Positions 50,885 to 60,594 of a stretch of DNA of 64,000 bases are shown in pieces. The notes beneath the pieces are model-generated. The model saw nothing but the letters and a program-made list of their open reading frames with translations. It made no database searches and was not told where the DNA came from. Source of the DNA: an uncultured Gemmiger sp. GTDB taxonomy: Bacteria > Bacillota > Clostridia > Oscillospirales > Ruminococcaceae. The position numbers and the translations under genes are program-made. The stretch is from positions 1-64,000 of the forward strand of contig CALXHQ010000011.1 of assembly GCA_944388145.1 (NCBI GenBank), read 5' to 3'. Numbering within the stretch: the first letter of the stretch is position 1; each line of letters opens with the position of its first letter.

Positions 50885-52265
50885 GGCTGTAATCCAGGTT
50901 CATAAAGCGGGTGTGGGCGCCGTCCCAGCCAAGGCGTACCGAGGTGGTTTCACCATGGCGGTTTTTGGCGACGATGCACTCGGCCACGTTCTCGTCTGCC
51001 TGATCCCCTTCCCCGTTCTGGCTGTTGTAGTAAGCCGCCCGGTAGAGGAACAGCACCACGTCAGCGTCCTGCTCGATGGAGCCGGAATCACGCAGATCGG
51101 AAAGCTGAGGCCGGTGATCGGACCGGCCGCTGGACTTTTCGGCAGCACGGGACAGCTGGGACAGGGCAATCACCGGGACATTGAGTTCCTTGGCCATGAT
51201 CTTCAGGTTCCGGGTGATATCGCTGATTTCCTGCACACGGCTCTCAGTCCGCTTGGAAGACTGCATCAGCTGCAAGTAATCGATAATAACCAGGCCGATC
51301 TTGTCCTTTTTGGGATCCTGATTGATCTGACGGATCTTGGCCTTGATTTCCGGCACCGAGATGCCGGAGGAATCGTCCATATAGATGGGGGCGTCGTACA
51401 AGAGGGTACTGGCTCCCACCAGATCGTTCCAGTCGGAATCGTTCAGGCGGCCGGTGCGGAAGGTCTGACTGTCGATGCCGGCAGTACTGGACAGGATGCG
51501 GTCGGTGAGCTGTTCACAGGTCATTTCCAGGCTGAACACGATGGTTGGCACCTTCTGCAGGCGGGCCACATTGGTGGCGATGTTCAGCGCAAAGCTGGTC
51601 TTGCCCATGCCAGGGCGGGCGGCCAGTATAATCAGGTCAGAGCGGCCCAATCCGGTGAGCACTGTGTCCAGGTAGGTAAATCCGGTGGGGATACCGGCGT
51701 ACTTGTCCCGGTCGGGGCCGCTGAGTTTCTGCAGCGTGGAGATAACATCCAGAATCGATTCTTTGATCGTCTTGACGCCGGATTTGTCTTTGCCGCTGCG
51801 GATGTCATAAATCTTCTGCTCCGCACTTTCCAACAACAGGTCCGCGTCGGATTCCTCGGCAGACTGCTGCAGGATGGTGCGGGCGGCTTCAATCAGGCGG
51901 CGGGTCTGGTATTTTTCCTTGACGATGCGGATGTAGGAATCCACATTGGACAGGGCAGGCACCGTCTCAGCCAGACGCGCCACATAAATTTTAGCGTCAT
52001 CCGCCCCCTGAAACGCCGGATTCTGGGCCAGGGCGTCCACCAGTGTGACCACGTCCACGGCCTCGTTCTCGGCAAACAGGGCAGCCATCTGGGTGTAGAC
52101 GGCACGGTTCTGCTCCGAGTAGAACATATCCGCTTCCAGCTCAGTAATGAGCTGGGTGAGGATATTCTCATCCATCAGGGCGGCGCCCAGCACGCTCTGT
52201 TCCGCCTGCATATTGTACGGCATCTGGATGCCCAGCCCGGATAGGCTGAGCTCATTGTTCGGCAT
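50868..52265 (-). CDS. dnaB: Replicative DNA helicase DnaB
   Basis: The start at 52265 (MPNNELSLSGLGIQMPYN) follows GGAAGGGAG. The 465-residue helicase has the N-terminal primase-binding domain (AEQSVLGAALMDENIL), and Walker A ARPGMGKTSFALNIA in the RecA core. The DnaB4 motif LSQLSRAAEKSSGRSDHRPQ and the C-terminal arginine-finger region are also intact. It unwinds DNA at the fork. Confidence 0.96.
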   Translation of the reverse strand: MPNNELSLSGLGIQMPYNMQAEQSVLGAALMDENILTQLITELEADMFYSEQNRAVYTQMAALFAENEAVDVVTLVDALAQNPAFQGADDAKIYVARLAETVPALSNVDSYIRIVKEKYQTRRLIEAARTILQQSAEESDADLLLESAEQKIYDIRSGKDKSGVKTIKESILDVISTLQKLSGPDRDKYAGIPTGFTYLDTVLTGLGRSDLIILAARPGMGKTSFALNIATNVARLQKVPTIVFSLEMTCEQLTDRILSSTAGIDSQTFRTGRLNDSDWNDLVGASTLLYDAPIYMDDSSGISVPEIKAKIRQINQDPKKDKIGLVIIDYLQLMQSSKRTESRVQEISDITRNLKIMAKELNVPVIALSQLSRAAEKSSGRSDHRPQLSDLRDSGSIEQDADVVLFLYRAAYYNSQNGEGDQADENVAECIVAKNRHGETTSVRLGWDGAHTRFMNLDYSHDDYG

Positions 52266-52317
52266 GGCGCGCCCCTCCCTTCCCTGCAAAATCAACCCGC
52301 CTGGTGCGAGGGCCGGG

Positions 52318-52764
52318 TCACAGCTCCTCTACTTTGACCTTGAATCCAGCGGAGATGCCGGCATAAAGCTTGACGTTGGCATCGTAGCTGCCGAACTCCT
52401 TGATGCTGGAGGGCAGGTCCACCTTTTTCTTGTCGATCTCGGCGCCGATCAGCTGGCTGAGCACCTCGGCCACTTCCTTGGATGTGACCTTGCCGTACAG
52501 TTTGCCGGACGCGCCGCCTTTTACCTTGACGGTGACAGTCTTATCCTTGATCTTTGCGGCCAGAGCCTGGGCTTCGGCGCGGGCTTCCGCCTCATGGTGG
52601 GCCTTTGCCTCGCTCTTGGTACGGGCCACGTTCAGCGCCCCGGCATCCGCCACTGCGGCCAGGCCGCGGGGGAACAGAAAATTGCGGGCGTATCCGTCCG
52701 ACACTTCATGGATTTCATCCTTCTTGCCAATATTTTTGACGTCCTGCTTGAGAATGACTTTCAC
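52318..52764 (-). CDS. rplI: Large ribosomal subunit protein bL9
   Basis: The 148-residue protein starts [18 protein letters not shown] and has [14 protein letters not shown], the rRNA-binding signature of bL9, a long connecting helix rich in Ala/Glu and a C-terminal domain. It lies 14 nt after gdpP. Confidence 0.97.
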   Translation of the reverse strand: MKVILKQDVKNIGKKDEIHEVSDGYARNFLFPRGLAAVADAGALNVARTKSEAKAHHEAEARAEAQALAAKIKDKTVTVKVKGGASGKLYGKVTSKEVAEVLSQLIGAEIDKKKVDLPSSIKEFGSYDANVKLYAGISAGFKVKVEEL

Positions 52765-52778
52765 AGCAAAACCCTCCT

Positions 52779-54743
52779 TTATTTATTGTTGGCCGACTGT
52801 GCGGCGCGATAAATGTCAATCTGCTCCCGAATACGGTGCTCGGCCTCCTCGGGGGTGCAGTTTTTCAGCTGGGCGCCGGCCATGGTCAGATGACCACCGC
52901 CACCCAAAGGTTCCAGGATAACCTGGACGTTCAGTGCGCCCATGCTACGGGCCGAGATGTTAACCCCGCCGTTTTTGGCCACCGCCACAAAGCTGGCGTC
53001 CACACCGGTAATGGTCAGCAAGTCGTTGGCAGCCATGGGCAAAACCACCGCCATGCCGGGTTCCAGCTCGCCGGAAACCGCAATGGCGCAGCCCTTATAG
53101 ATGTAAGCATCCTCCACAATGCGGGCACGGGCCTCGTATTCCTCCTTGGAGGTGTTGAACAGCAGCTTGGTTTCAGCGGTCTGGGCGCCGCGGCTGCGCA
53201 GCCAGGCGGCGGCCTCAAAGGTGCGTACCCCCACATGCAGCGCAAAGCTGCGGGTATCCAGCATAATGCCTGCCAGCAGAGCCTCAGCTTCCAGCGGAGT
53301 GATGTTGCCCTGGCTGGGCATGAATTGCAGCAGTTCCGTAACAAGTTCACTGGCGCTGGAGGCGTACGGCTCGTGGTAGAGCAGGATGGGGTTGTCGATA
53401 TGTCCCACCGCCATGCGATGATGGTCGATGACCACCACCCGCTGGCACTTTTCGTAGATTTTCTGGCTTTCCAGCAAGCGCTTCTGGTAGGTATCCACCA
53501 CGATCAGCAGCGTTTTGGGGGTAATAAGCTCGTAGGTATCCTCCGGCTCGATAAAATTGTCCCCCTCCCCTGCCTTGTCGAACAGGTCAATGAGCTGGCC
53601 GGCCAGCGTGGCGCCCCGCCGCACCGTAATCACTGAGGGCACACCGCACATCTTGCAGATGCGCAGCACACCAATGGCCGAGCCGATGGCGTCCAGGTCA
53701 CTCATGCTGTGGCCCATGATGAGCACGCTGTCGCTCTGGCGGATCTGGTCCTCCAGTGCATTTGCAAAGATGCGGCTGCGCACATGGCTGCGCTTTTCCA
53801 CCCCGTGGGAGACACCGCCGAAGAATTCAAAACCGTCAAGAGTCTTGACAGCGGCCTGATCGCCGCCGCGGCCCTGGGCGATGTCGATGCTCTCCCGGGC
53901 CATATCCTGGCATTCAGCCAGCGTTTTGCCGCCATGGCCGACGCCGATGGAGATGGTGATCATACCGCCGGGGTGCAGGGCACGCACCTTGTCCAGAATG
54001 TCAAAGCGATGTTTGATCATCCTGCGGATGTGGCGTTCCTCCACCACCGCAATATAGCGGCTGTTGGAAACCCGGCGCAAAAAGCCGGTGGTCTGGCCGA
54101 TGTACTCCTCCAACAGGCGGTTGATGGCCTCCTGCTCATGGGCCTGTTCCGAGTCCTTCATGTCAGTGAACAGCTCGTCGTAGCCATCGACCACAATAAT
54201 CATATAGGCAGGGCGGCTGGCCGTGTACTCGTCCAGGGTATCTTTGTAGAAGGTATCATCCACCAGATAGACGATGCTGGCCCCGTTGGTGGTGGGGCTG
54301 GGGCTGGTATAGGCTGTAAAGCGAAATCCATTGACAGCAATATCCTGACCATGGGGCCGGGCACAGACGTCCAAGTCCAGGCCAGGCAGCATCTGGCTGA
54401 CAGGCGCCATCACCGCATCCCTGCCGCTGAGCACCTGCTCCTTGAAAGCAGCATTATACCACAGCACCTTGCGGCCCGACAAGAGCATGACCGGGATGGG
54501 CAGCCGGGTCAGCGCATACTGCACCTTGCTGCCGCCGAACACATTGCCGCCCAGGTTCCGGGCAATAAAGCTGCGCAGACGGCGCCGGTTGGCAGCCATC
54601 AGCAGGATAGCCGCCGCAAGCAGGATAGCCGGCGCCAGCAGCCACTGGGGCGCAAGCAGCGCCACCGGCACGGCCAGCGCCAAACAGCAGACCACAAGCA
54701 GCAGCAGGATGGCCGCCGTATCCAGATGTAGTTTGTTCTTCAT
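52779..54743 (-). CDS. gdpP: Cyclic-di-AMP phosphodiesterase GdpP
   Basis: The start at 54743 ([16 protein letters not shown]) lies ahead of two membrane helices (about 10-50). The 654-residue protein then has a PAS-like region, a degenerate GGDEF domain and a DHH/DHHA1 phosphodiesterase with [20 protein letters not shown] and [12 protein letters not shown]. It hydrolyses c-di-AMP. The gdpP-rplI-dnaB order is typical of Firmicutes. Confidence 0.95.
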   Translation of the reverse strand: MKNKLHLDTAAILLLLVVCCLALAVPVALLAPQWLLAPAILLAAAILLMAANRRRLRSFIARNLGGNVFGGSKVQYALTRLPIPVMLLSGRKVLWYNAAFKEQVLSGRDAVMAPVSQMLPGLDLDVCARPHGQDIAVNGFRFTAYTSPSPTTNGASIVYLVDDTFYKDTLDEYTASRPAYMIIVVDGYDELFTDMKDSEQAHEQEAINRLLEEYIGQTTGFLRRVSNSRYIAVVEERHIRRMIKHRFDILDKVRALHPGGMITISIGVGHGGKTLAECQDMARESIDIAQGRGGDQAAVKTLDGFEFFGGVSHGVEKRSHVRSRIFANALEDQIRQSDSVLIMGHSMSDLDAIGSAIGVLRICKMCGVPSVITVRRGATLAGQLIDLFDKAGEGDNFIEPEDTYELITPKTLLIVVDTYQKRLLESQKIYEKCQRVVVIDHHRMAVGHIDNPILLYHEPYASSASELVTELLQFMPSQGNITPLEAEALLAGIMLDTRSFALHVGVRTFEAAAWLRSRGAQTAETKLLFNTSKEEYEARARIVEDAYIYKGCAIAVSGELEPGMAVVLPMAANDLLTITGVDASFVAVAKNGGVNISARSMGALNVQVILEPLGGGGHLTMAGAQLKNCTPEEAEHRIREQIDIYRAAQSANNK

Positions 54744-54836
54744 GGGACTTCCTCGCTCGTCCCGGGCATATCCCGGGGCGGCCGCAATCAGCGGTTTGTG
54801 CACAATCCTTGCAGTGCGGCATAAAAACGCACAGAT

Positions 54837-56750
54837 TTACACTTCCATCACGATGGGCAGAATCATGGGGCTGCGCTTGGTCTTGCGGTAGATATAACTG
54901 GAAAGCGCCTCCCGCACGCGGGTCTTCAGGCTGTTCCAGTCATGGGCATTGTCCGCCAGAGCGCGGTCCAGAGCGATCTCCACCTGGGTGCGGGCGCCGT
55001 CCATCAGCTCCTCACTTTCACGCACATAGACAAAGCCACGGCTGACCAGCTCGGGGCCGGACAGCACCCGGCCGCTGCGGCCGTCAATGGTGACGGTGAC
55101 AACGATGATGCCGTCCTCCGACAGATGGTGACGGTCACGCAGAACCACATTGCCCACGTCCCCCACGCCATAGCCGTCCACCATAACGGCACCGGCGGGC
55201 ACCGTGCCTTCCAGCACCATACTGTCGCGGGAAAGGCGGATCTTCTGGCCGTTCTCCGCGATATAGATGTTCTGCCGGGGCACATAGCCCAGGTGCTCGG
55301 CGGTCTCGGCATGGCGCTTGAGCTGCTTGAACTCACCGTGGACGGGCAGGAAATACTGCGGGTGGGCCAGGGTCAGCATCAGCTTTTGCTCTTCCTGGCA
55401 GGCATGGCCGGACACATGGGTGTCGTACATATTTTCGTAGATGACCTCCGCGCCCAGGGCCAGCAGGCCGTTGACCACCTTGGTGACGGTCTTTTCATTG
55501 CCGGGGATGGGCCGGGCCGAGATGATGATGAAGTCGCCGGGGCCCACCTTGACGTTGCGATGACTGGCCTGTGCCATGCGGGACAGAGCCGAAAGCGGCT
55601 CACCCTGGCTGCCCGTGGTGATGAGCACCACTTTTTCCGGCGGGTATTTGTTGACTTGTTCGATGTCGATCAGCACGTTATCCGGCACATGCAGATACCC
55701 CAGTTCCTTGGCCATCTCGGTATTGGAAACCATGCTGCGGCCGTTGACTGCCACCTTGCGGCCCGACTCAATGGCCAGGTCGATGATCTGCTGAATGCGG
55801 TAGATGTTGGAGGCAAAGGTGGCCACGATGATCCGCTTTTTGCGGGCCCGGTTGAACAGAGCCCGCACCCCCTCGGCCACCGTCTGCTCGGTGGCGGTAA
55901 AACCAGGGCGCTCGGCGTTGGTGGAATCAGCCAGCAGGGCCAGAACACCGCGGCGGCCATACTCCGCGATGGTGGACAGATCGGTGACGGCATCGCCGGA
56001 CAGCGGGGTGTAGTCCACCTTGAAGTCGCCGGTATGGATGACAACACCGGCCGGGCACTCAATGGCGTAGGCCACCGCATCGGGGATGGAGTGATTGACG
56101 TGGATGGGCTCCACCGTGAAGCAGCCCAGGCGGATCTTCTGCCGGGGGCGGATCTCATTGAATTTGGCGGTGGCGGCCAGGCCGTGTTCCTCCAGTTTGT
56201 TGCGCATCAGGCCGATGGTCAATTTGGTGGCGTAGATGGGCACATTGAACTGACGCAGCAGATAGGGCAGGCTGCCGATGTGATCCTCGTGGCCGTGGGT
56301 GATGAACAAGCCCTTGATGCGGTCCTTGTTCTCCAGCACATAGGTGAAGTCGGGGATAACCAGGTCGATGCCGAACATATCATTGTCCGGGAACACCGAG
56401 CCGCAGTCCACCAGGATCATATCTCCCTGACACTCGTACAGGGTGATGTTCTTGCCCACCTCGCCCAGGCCGCCCAGCGGAATGATATGCATGGGCACCG
56501 CGGCCTGCTCCTCGGTGCGGGGCTGGCTGCGGCGGCGGGGACGCAGCGCCTGGCCGGGCTGCTGACCCACGGCAGCGGTGCGGCGGGGGCGGGGCTGGCG
56601 CGGCGGACGCGCCGGGCGGACGGGCTGCTCTGCCACCTCGGCAGCAGGCTCAGTCTGCCGGGCGGCGGGCGTGCGGCGAGGGCGCCGCTGGGCTGTGCTG
56701 CGGGGCGCTTTTGTGCGGTTGGGCTGACGTTTGCTGCTAAAATCTTCCAT
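54837..56750 (-). CDS. rnj: Ribonuclease J with long basic N-terminal extension
   Basis: The 637-residue protein starts behind CGGAGGTTTCA. Residues 1-85 are Arg/Pro/Ala/Gln-rich and probably disordered. The metallo-beta-lactamase/beta-CASP core begins at MHIIPLGGLGEVGKNITLYE and holds the metal site HGHEDH (152-157) and later DSTNAERPG and TTGSQGEP. The core matches RNase J1/J2, which cut and 5'-degrade mRNA. The extension is longer than in Bacillus RNase J1 (555 residues). Confidence 0.93.
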   Translation of the reverse strand: MEDFSSKRQPNRTKAPRSTAQRRPRRTPAARQTEPAAEVAEQPVRPARPPRQPRPRRTAAVGQQPGQALRPRRRSQPRTEEQAAVPMHIIPLGGLGEVGKNITLYECQGDMILVDCGSVFPDNDMFGIDLVIPDFTYVLENKDRIKGLFITHGHEDHIGSLPYLLRQFNVPIYATKLTIGLMRNKLEEHGLAATAKFNEIRPRQKIRLGCFTVEPIHVNHSIPDAVAYAIECPAGVVIHTGDFKVDYTPLSGDAVTDLSTIAEYGRRGVLALLADSTNAERPGFTATEQTVAEGVRALFNRARKKRIIVATFASNIYRIQQIIDLAIESGRKVAVNGRSMVSNTEMAKELGYLHVPDNVLIDIEQVNKYPPEKVVLITTGSQGEPLSALSRMAQASHRNVKVGPGDFIIISARPIPGNEKTVTKVVNGLLALGAEVIYENMYDTHVSGHACQEEQKLMLTLAHPQYFLPVHGEFKQLKRHAETAEHLGYVPRQNIYIAENGQKIRLSRDSMVLEGTVPAGAVMVDGYGVGDVGNVVLRDRHHLSEDGIIVVTVTIDGRSGRVLSGPELVSRGFVYVRESEELMDGARTQVEIALDRALADNAHDWNSLKTRVREALSSYIYRKTKRSPMILPIVMEV

Positions 56751-57091
56751 TGAAACCTCCGAATAAATGGCTCGGCAAAGCCGGCATCCGACGCTGCGAA
56801 GGACACTTCGCCAGTGGGGACACCGCGCCTTTGCGGATATAAATTTTTGTCTGAATAAAAAACAGCGTACCTGTCACTGTGCCAGTGGGTGGCTTTCAGA
56901 ACAGCGCCGAGTGACCGGATGTTGCGTTGCGACAGCACAAATGCTGTCAAGAACCATACGGGAACCGGGCAGCTTCCTCGGGAAACGCGCCCCATGGACG
57001 CCCTGCCCCGGAATGGCAGCGCCCTCTGTTGAATCAAGCCCATGATAACAGGAGCAGGCGCTGAAGAAACACGAACATTGCAGTTGCCATT
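56751..57091 (-). other. Long leader of the RNase J gene
   Basis: From the promoter at 57092-57121 to the rnj start the transcript has a leader of about 335 nt. It contains short GC-rich stems but no known riboswitch core. No small gene with a ribosome binding site could be supported. Confidence 0.55.
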
Positions 57092-57121
57092 ATTATACGG
57101 CCTTCCCGGCCGCTTTGTCAA
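57092..57121 (-). promoter_or_regulatory. rnj operon promoter
   Basis: Minus-strand -35 TTGACA (57116-57121) and -10 TATAAT (57092-57097) are 18 bases apart. Confidence 0.8.
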
Positions 57122-57140
57122 TCTCGCCGGGGTGCGCCCC

Positions 57141-57169
57141 TTGCCGGTGCCGGGCAAAGCAGGTATAAT
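57141..57169 (+). promoter_or_regulatory. rnhA promoter
   Basis: -35 TTGCCG (57141-57146) and -10 TATAAT (57164-57169) are 17 bases apart, divergent from the rnj promoter. Confidence 0.75.
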
Positions 57170-57251
57170 GGCAGGCAGAACATGCGCCCGGACTGCCTGT
57201 ACCGGGCAATCAAAACCAGTGATAGTATCGGCTGCGAAACGGGAGTTAAAC

Positions 57252-57713
57252 ATGAAACATATTGAGATTTACACCGACGGCGCCTGCAGCGGCAACCCCG
57301 GGCCGGGGGGCTGGGGAGCGATTTTGCGTTTCCGCACAGCTGCAAAAGTTTACGAGAAGGAACTGTCCGGCGGCGAGGCCGGGACCACCAACAACCGCAT
57401 GGAGCTGACCGGCCTGCTGGAGGCACTGCGCCAGCTGAAAGAGCCCTGCGACATTGACCTGTACTCAGACAGCCAGTATGTGATCAACGGGCTGGAGAAG
57501 GGCTGGGCGAAGGGCTGGCGTGCCCGCGGCTGGCGCAAGGCGGACAAGTCCCCCGCCCTGAACGCCGACCTGTGGGCGCAGCTTTTGGAAGAGAGCGAAA
57601 AGCATGTGATCCACTACCACTGGCTGAAAGGTCATGCCGGTCACCCGGAAAACGAGCGCTGTGACCGTATGGCCGTGGCACAGAGCAAAAAGTACGGCGG
57701 AAAGCAGGACTGA
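57252..57713 (+). CDS. rnhA: Ribonuclease HI
   Basis: The start at 57252 follows GGGAGTTAAAC. The 153-residue enzyme has the catalytic acidic residues in [41 protein letters not shown] and HPENERCD. It removes RNA from RNA-DNA hybrids. Length and motifs match bacterial RNase HI. Confidence 0.96.
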   Translation: MKHIEIYTDGACSGNPGPGGWGAILRFRTAAKVYEKELSGGEAGTTNNRMELTGLLEALRQLKEPCDIDLYSDSQYVINGLEKGWAKGWRARGWRKADKSPALNADLWAQLLEESEKHVIHYHWLKGHAGHPENERCDRMAVAQSKKYGGKQD

Positions 57714-57776
57714 GTATGCCTGCGGCGGCCGGCCAGCCTTTTGCAAATAGTCTCGCTGTGCCGTCATTTTACTTGC

Positions 57777-57828
57777 AACGCCCGGGCGGGTGTATTTCTT
57801 TGTTCTCCCCCCCTTGACGGGCGTTTTT
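57777..57828 (+). terminator. Possible rnhA terminator
   Basis: AACGCCCG (57777-57784) pairs with CGGGCGTT (57818-57825) over a long loop, then TTTCC. It overlaps the next promoter, so the call is weak. Confidence 0.35.
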
Positions 57829-57842
57829 CCTGATGCTACACT
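57814..57842 (+). promoter_or_regulatory. Promoter of the ABC-2 exporter operon
   Basis: -35 TTGACG (57814-57819) and -10 TACACT (57837-57842) are 17 bases apart, about 85 nt ahead of the ATPase gene. Confidence 0.6.
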
Positions 57843-57935
57843 ACCCTCGAAATTTCGCCGCGTCATTGTGCGGAAAACGGATAGCCACACCTGTTTTCCG
57901 GCCGGGAAACATGGCGCACGGGGGATGTGTCACTT

Positions 57936-58925
57936 ATGGAGATCATCACAGTAAAAGACCTGACCAAGACCTTCACCTACTCCGTCAAAGAGAAGGGGCT
58001 AAGAGGATCCCTGCGCAATCTGTTTGCGCGGCAGACCCGGCAGAAGACCGCAGTCAGCGGTATCAGTTTTGCCGTTGACCAGGGCGAGGCGGTGGGGCTG
58101 CTGGGTCCCAACGGTGCCGGCAAGACCACCACGCTGAAAATGCTTTCGGGTATATTGTACCCCACCAGCGGCGAGGTGAAGGTGGCCGGATATGTGCCCT
58201 GGGAGCGGCAGCGGGAATACCAGCGCCGGTTTGCCATCGTGATGGGGCAAAAGACCCAGCTTTGGCCCGACCTGCCCGCACTGGACACATTCGAGCTGAA
58301 CCGCCGCATCTACCAGATTGACGCGGCCGAGTACCAGCGCACGCTGGACGAGCTGACCAGCCTTTTGGACGTGCGCAGCCTGCTGCAGGTGCAGGTGCGG
58401 CGGCTGTCGCTGGGGGAACGGATGAAGATGGAGCTGATTGCCGCTTTGCTGCACCGGCCGGAGATTTTGTATCTGGACGAGCCCACCATCGGGCTGGATA
58501 TCTTGTCCCAGCGCAGCATCCGGGAATTTTTGCACTACTACAATCAGCAGACAAAAACCACCATCCTGCTGACCAGCCATTACACCGCCGACATTGAGGC
58601 CATCTGCCCCCGCAGCATTATCATCAACCACGGCAGCGTGGTGTTCGACGGGCCGTTGGCCGAGGTAAGCGAGGTGTTCGGCCACAAAAAGCTGGTATCC
58701 CTCAAGGCGCGCCGGGACCTGGACGCTGGAGAATTGGCAGGCTTTGGCACGGTGCGCCGCCTGGATCACAACACCGCCCTGCTGGAGGTGGACCGGGACG
58801 GGTTGCAGGGCTGCCTGCAGCGGCTGTTTGGCGCGCTGCCTGTGGTGGACCTGGACGTGAAAGACATTCCCATCGAGGAAGGCATCGCCTATTTTTACCG
58901 GAAAGCAGGGGTGGGCGCGCAATGA
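57936..58925 (+). CDS. ABC transporter ATP-binding protein (ABC-2 family, DUF990-type operon)
   Basis: The start at 57936 (MEIITVKDLTKTF) is preferred; an in-frame GTG lies at 57927. The 329-residue ATPase has Walker [15 protein letters not shown], signature LSLGERMKME, Walker B ILYLDEPTIGLD and switch His in LTSHYTADIE. An extra domain (about 245-329) follows. LSLGERMKME is typical of ATPases paired with two ABC2_membrane_6-type permeases, as here. Confidence 0.92.
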   Translation: MEIITVKDLTKTFTYSVKEKGLRGSLRNLFARQTRQKTAVSGISFAVDQGEAVGLLGPNGAGKTTTLKMLSGILYPTSGEVKVAGYVPWERQREYQRRFAIVMGQKTQLWPDLPALDTFELNRRIYQIDAAEYQRTLDELTSLLDVRSLLQVQVRRLSLGERMKMELIAALLHRPEILYLDEPTIGLDILSQRSIREFLHYYNQQTKTTILLTSHYTADIEAICPRSIIINHGSVVFDGPLAEVSEVFGHKKLVSLKARRDLDAGELAGFGTVRRLDHNTALLEVDRDGLQGCLQRLFGALPVVDLDVKDIPIEEGIAYFYRKAGVGAQ

Positions 58926-59725
58926 AACCAGCCGGCTACTGCTATATCTTTGGCATGGGGATGCAAAAGGCCATGGCTTACCGGGCCGACTTTTTTCTGA
59001 GCCTTGCCAGCTGCATTTTCCCCATCATCATGCAGGCATACCTGTGGACGGCATTGTACGCCGCCGGCGCAGCCGACACCAACGGCTACACCTATGAACA
59101 GATGATCCTGTATACACTGCTGGCGGGCATCACCTCACGCATTGTGGCCACCGGGTTTGAAAATGATGTGGCACAGGACATCAAGGACGGCGGCCTGAAC
59201 AAGTACCTGGTCAAGCCAGTAAACTACGGCAGCTACTGTTTTGCCCAGTTTGCAGGCAGCAAGGCGGCCGCAGTGGGCTTTCTGCTGGCAGTGACCGCTG
59301 CCGTGCTGGGCGGCGCATCGCTGCTGCTGGGCATTCCCTTTGAGCCGGTGCGGCTGGCGCTGTATGCGCTGTCTCTGGCCCTGGCTCTGGTTTTGAACTT
59401 CTCCATCTTTTTTACCATTGCTTTACTGGGTTTCTGGCTGACTGAGATCCGTCAGCTGTTCGGCACCATTTCCATCGTCATTATGGTCATCAGCGGCGGC
59501 GTGTTTCCGCTGGACATTTTCGGCCCGGCAGCGGCTGCCGCGTCGGCGGTGCTGCCTTTTGGCTACACCACCCAGTTCTGCGTCAACATCGTCAACGGCC
59601 AGCTGACTATGGGCGAGATTGGCTTGGGATTTGCGGCACAGCTTTTTTGGATCATCGTCTTCACCCTTGCGCACAGGGTACTGTGGTGGCAAGGCGCCAA
59701 GCGCTATACTGCTGTGGGCGGCTGA
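58922..59725 (+). CDS. ABC-2 type permease, first subunit
   Basis: The 267-residue membrane protein overlaps the ATPase by 4 nt and has six membrane segments. The conserved cytoplasmic stretch FENDVAQDIKDGGLNKYLVKP is typical of ABC2_membrane_6/DUF990 permeases. It should pair with the next gene as a heterodimeric channel. Substrate unknown. Confidence 0.88.
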   Translation: MKPAGYCYIFGMGMQKAMAYRADFFLSLASCIFPIIMQAYLWTALYAAGAADTNGYTYEQMILYTLLAGITSRIVATGFENDVAQDIKDGGLNKYLVKPVNYGSYCFAQFAGSKAAAVGFLLAVTAAVLGGASLLLGIPFEPVRLALYALSLALALVLNFSIFFTIALLGFWLTEIRQLFGTISIVIMVISGGVFPLDIFGPAAAAASAVLPFGYTTQFCVNIVNGQLTMGEIGLGFAAQLFWIIVFTLAHRVLWWQGAKRYTAVGG

Positions 59726-59739
59726 AGGAGGTGCCTGAC

Positions 59740-60549
59740 ATGAAACGTCTCTGGGCGCGCGTGCGCTATTACCTGGGCCTCTTGGGGCTGTTTGCCAAGT
59801 ATTCGCTGATGGAGCAGATGGAATACCGCATCAACTTTGTGGCCGGCATTGCGGTGGAGTGCGGCTATATGCTCATCAAACTGATGTATGCAGTACTGAT
59901 TTTGAACGCCGGTGCCGAGATCAACGGCCTGACCGCCAACGAGATGCTGATGTGCATCGGCACCTATATCATGGTGACGGGCATTTATATGGGCATCTAT
60001 CCCAACTTTTGGGCGCTGCCCCTCTCGGTGCGGGACGGCAGCCTGGACATGCTGCTGACCAAACCGGTGAACTCCCAGTTTCTTATCACGCTGCGCAAGC
60101 TGGATTTCGGTATGCCCATCCCCGATGTGCTGTGCGGTCTTGCCCTGATCGTGTACGGCTGGCAGCAGCAGGGGCTGCCGGTGACCTTTGCCAATGTGGC
60201 AGGGTTTGTGGTATTCTGTATTACAGGATGGTTTTTGACCTACTGCCTGTTCTTGATCCCGGAGCTGCTTTCCTTCTGGTTCATTTCCACCAACGGGCTG
60301 CAGGCGTTGTCCTCGTCGGTGTTCGATTTCAATAACACACCGATGAACATCTACCCCAAATGGGTACAGCGGCTGGGCATTTTTTTGCTGCCAGTCTTTT
60401 TGATCACCAACTTTCCCACCCTGTTTGTGATGGGCGCGCTCTCACCGGCGATGATCCTGTGGGGGCTGGCTGCACCGCTTTTGATCTTTGCCGTACAGCG
60501 GTTCCTATGGCGCCGGGCCCTGCGGCGATACACCAGCGCCAGCGGCTGA
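59740..60549 (+). CDS. ABC-2 type permease, second subunit
   Basis: The start at 59740 follows GAAGGAGGTGCCTGAC. The 269-residue protein has six membrane segments and the matching stretch LSVRDGSLDMLLTKPVNSQF. It is a diverged partner of the preceding permease, 14 nt after it. mnmA follows 45 nt later on the same strand and may be co-transcribed. Confidence 0.88.
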   Translation: MKRLWARVRYYLGLLGLFAKYSLMEQMEYRINFVAGIAVECGYMLIKLMYAVLILNAGAEINGLTANEMLMCIGTYIMVTGIYMGIYPNFWALPLSVRDGSLDMLLTKPVNSQFLITLRKLDFGMPIPDVLCGLALIVYGWQQQGLPVTFANVAGFVVFCITGWFLTYCLFLIPELLSFWFISTNGLQALSSSVFDFNNTPMNIYPKWVQRLGIFLLPVFLITNFPTLFVMGALSPAMILWGLAAPLLIFAVQRFLWRRALRRYTSASG

Positions 60550-60594
60550 CATCCAGAGTCAGGGGGAAAGGAACGCACAAAATGGAGGTTCCCC

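Noticed and set aside
54942-56753. A 603-codon plus-strand open frame
   Set aside because: It is the antisense shadow of ribonuclease J, whose catalytic motifs are on the minus strand.
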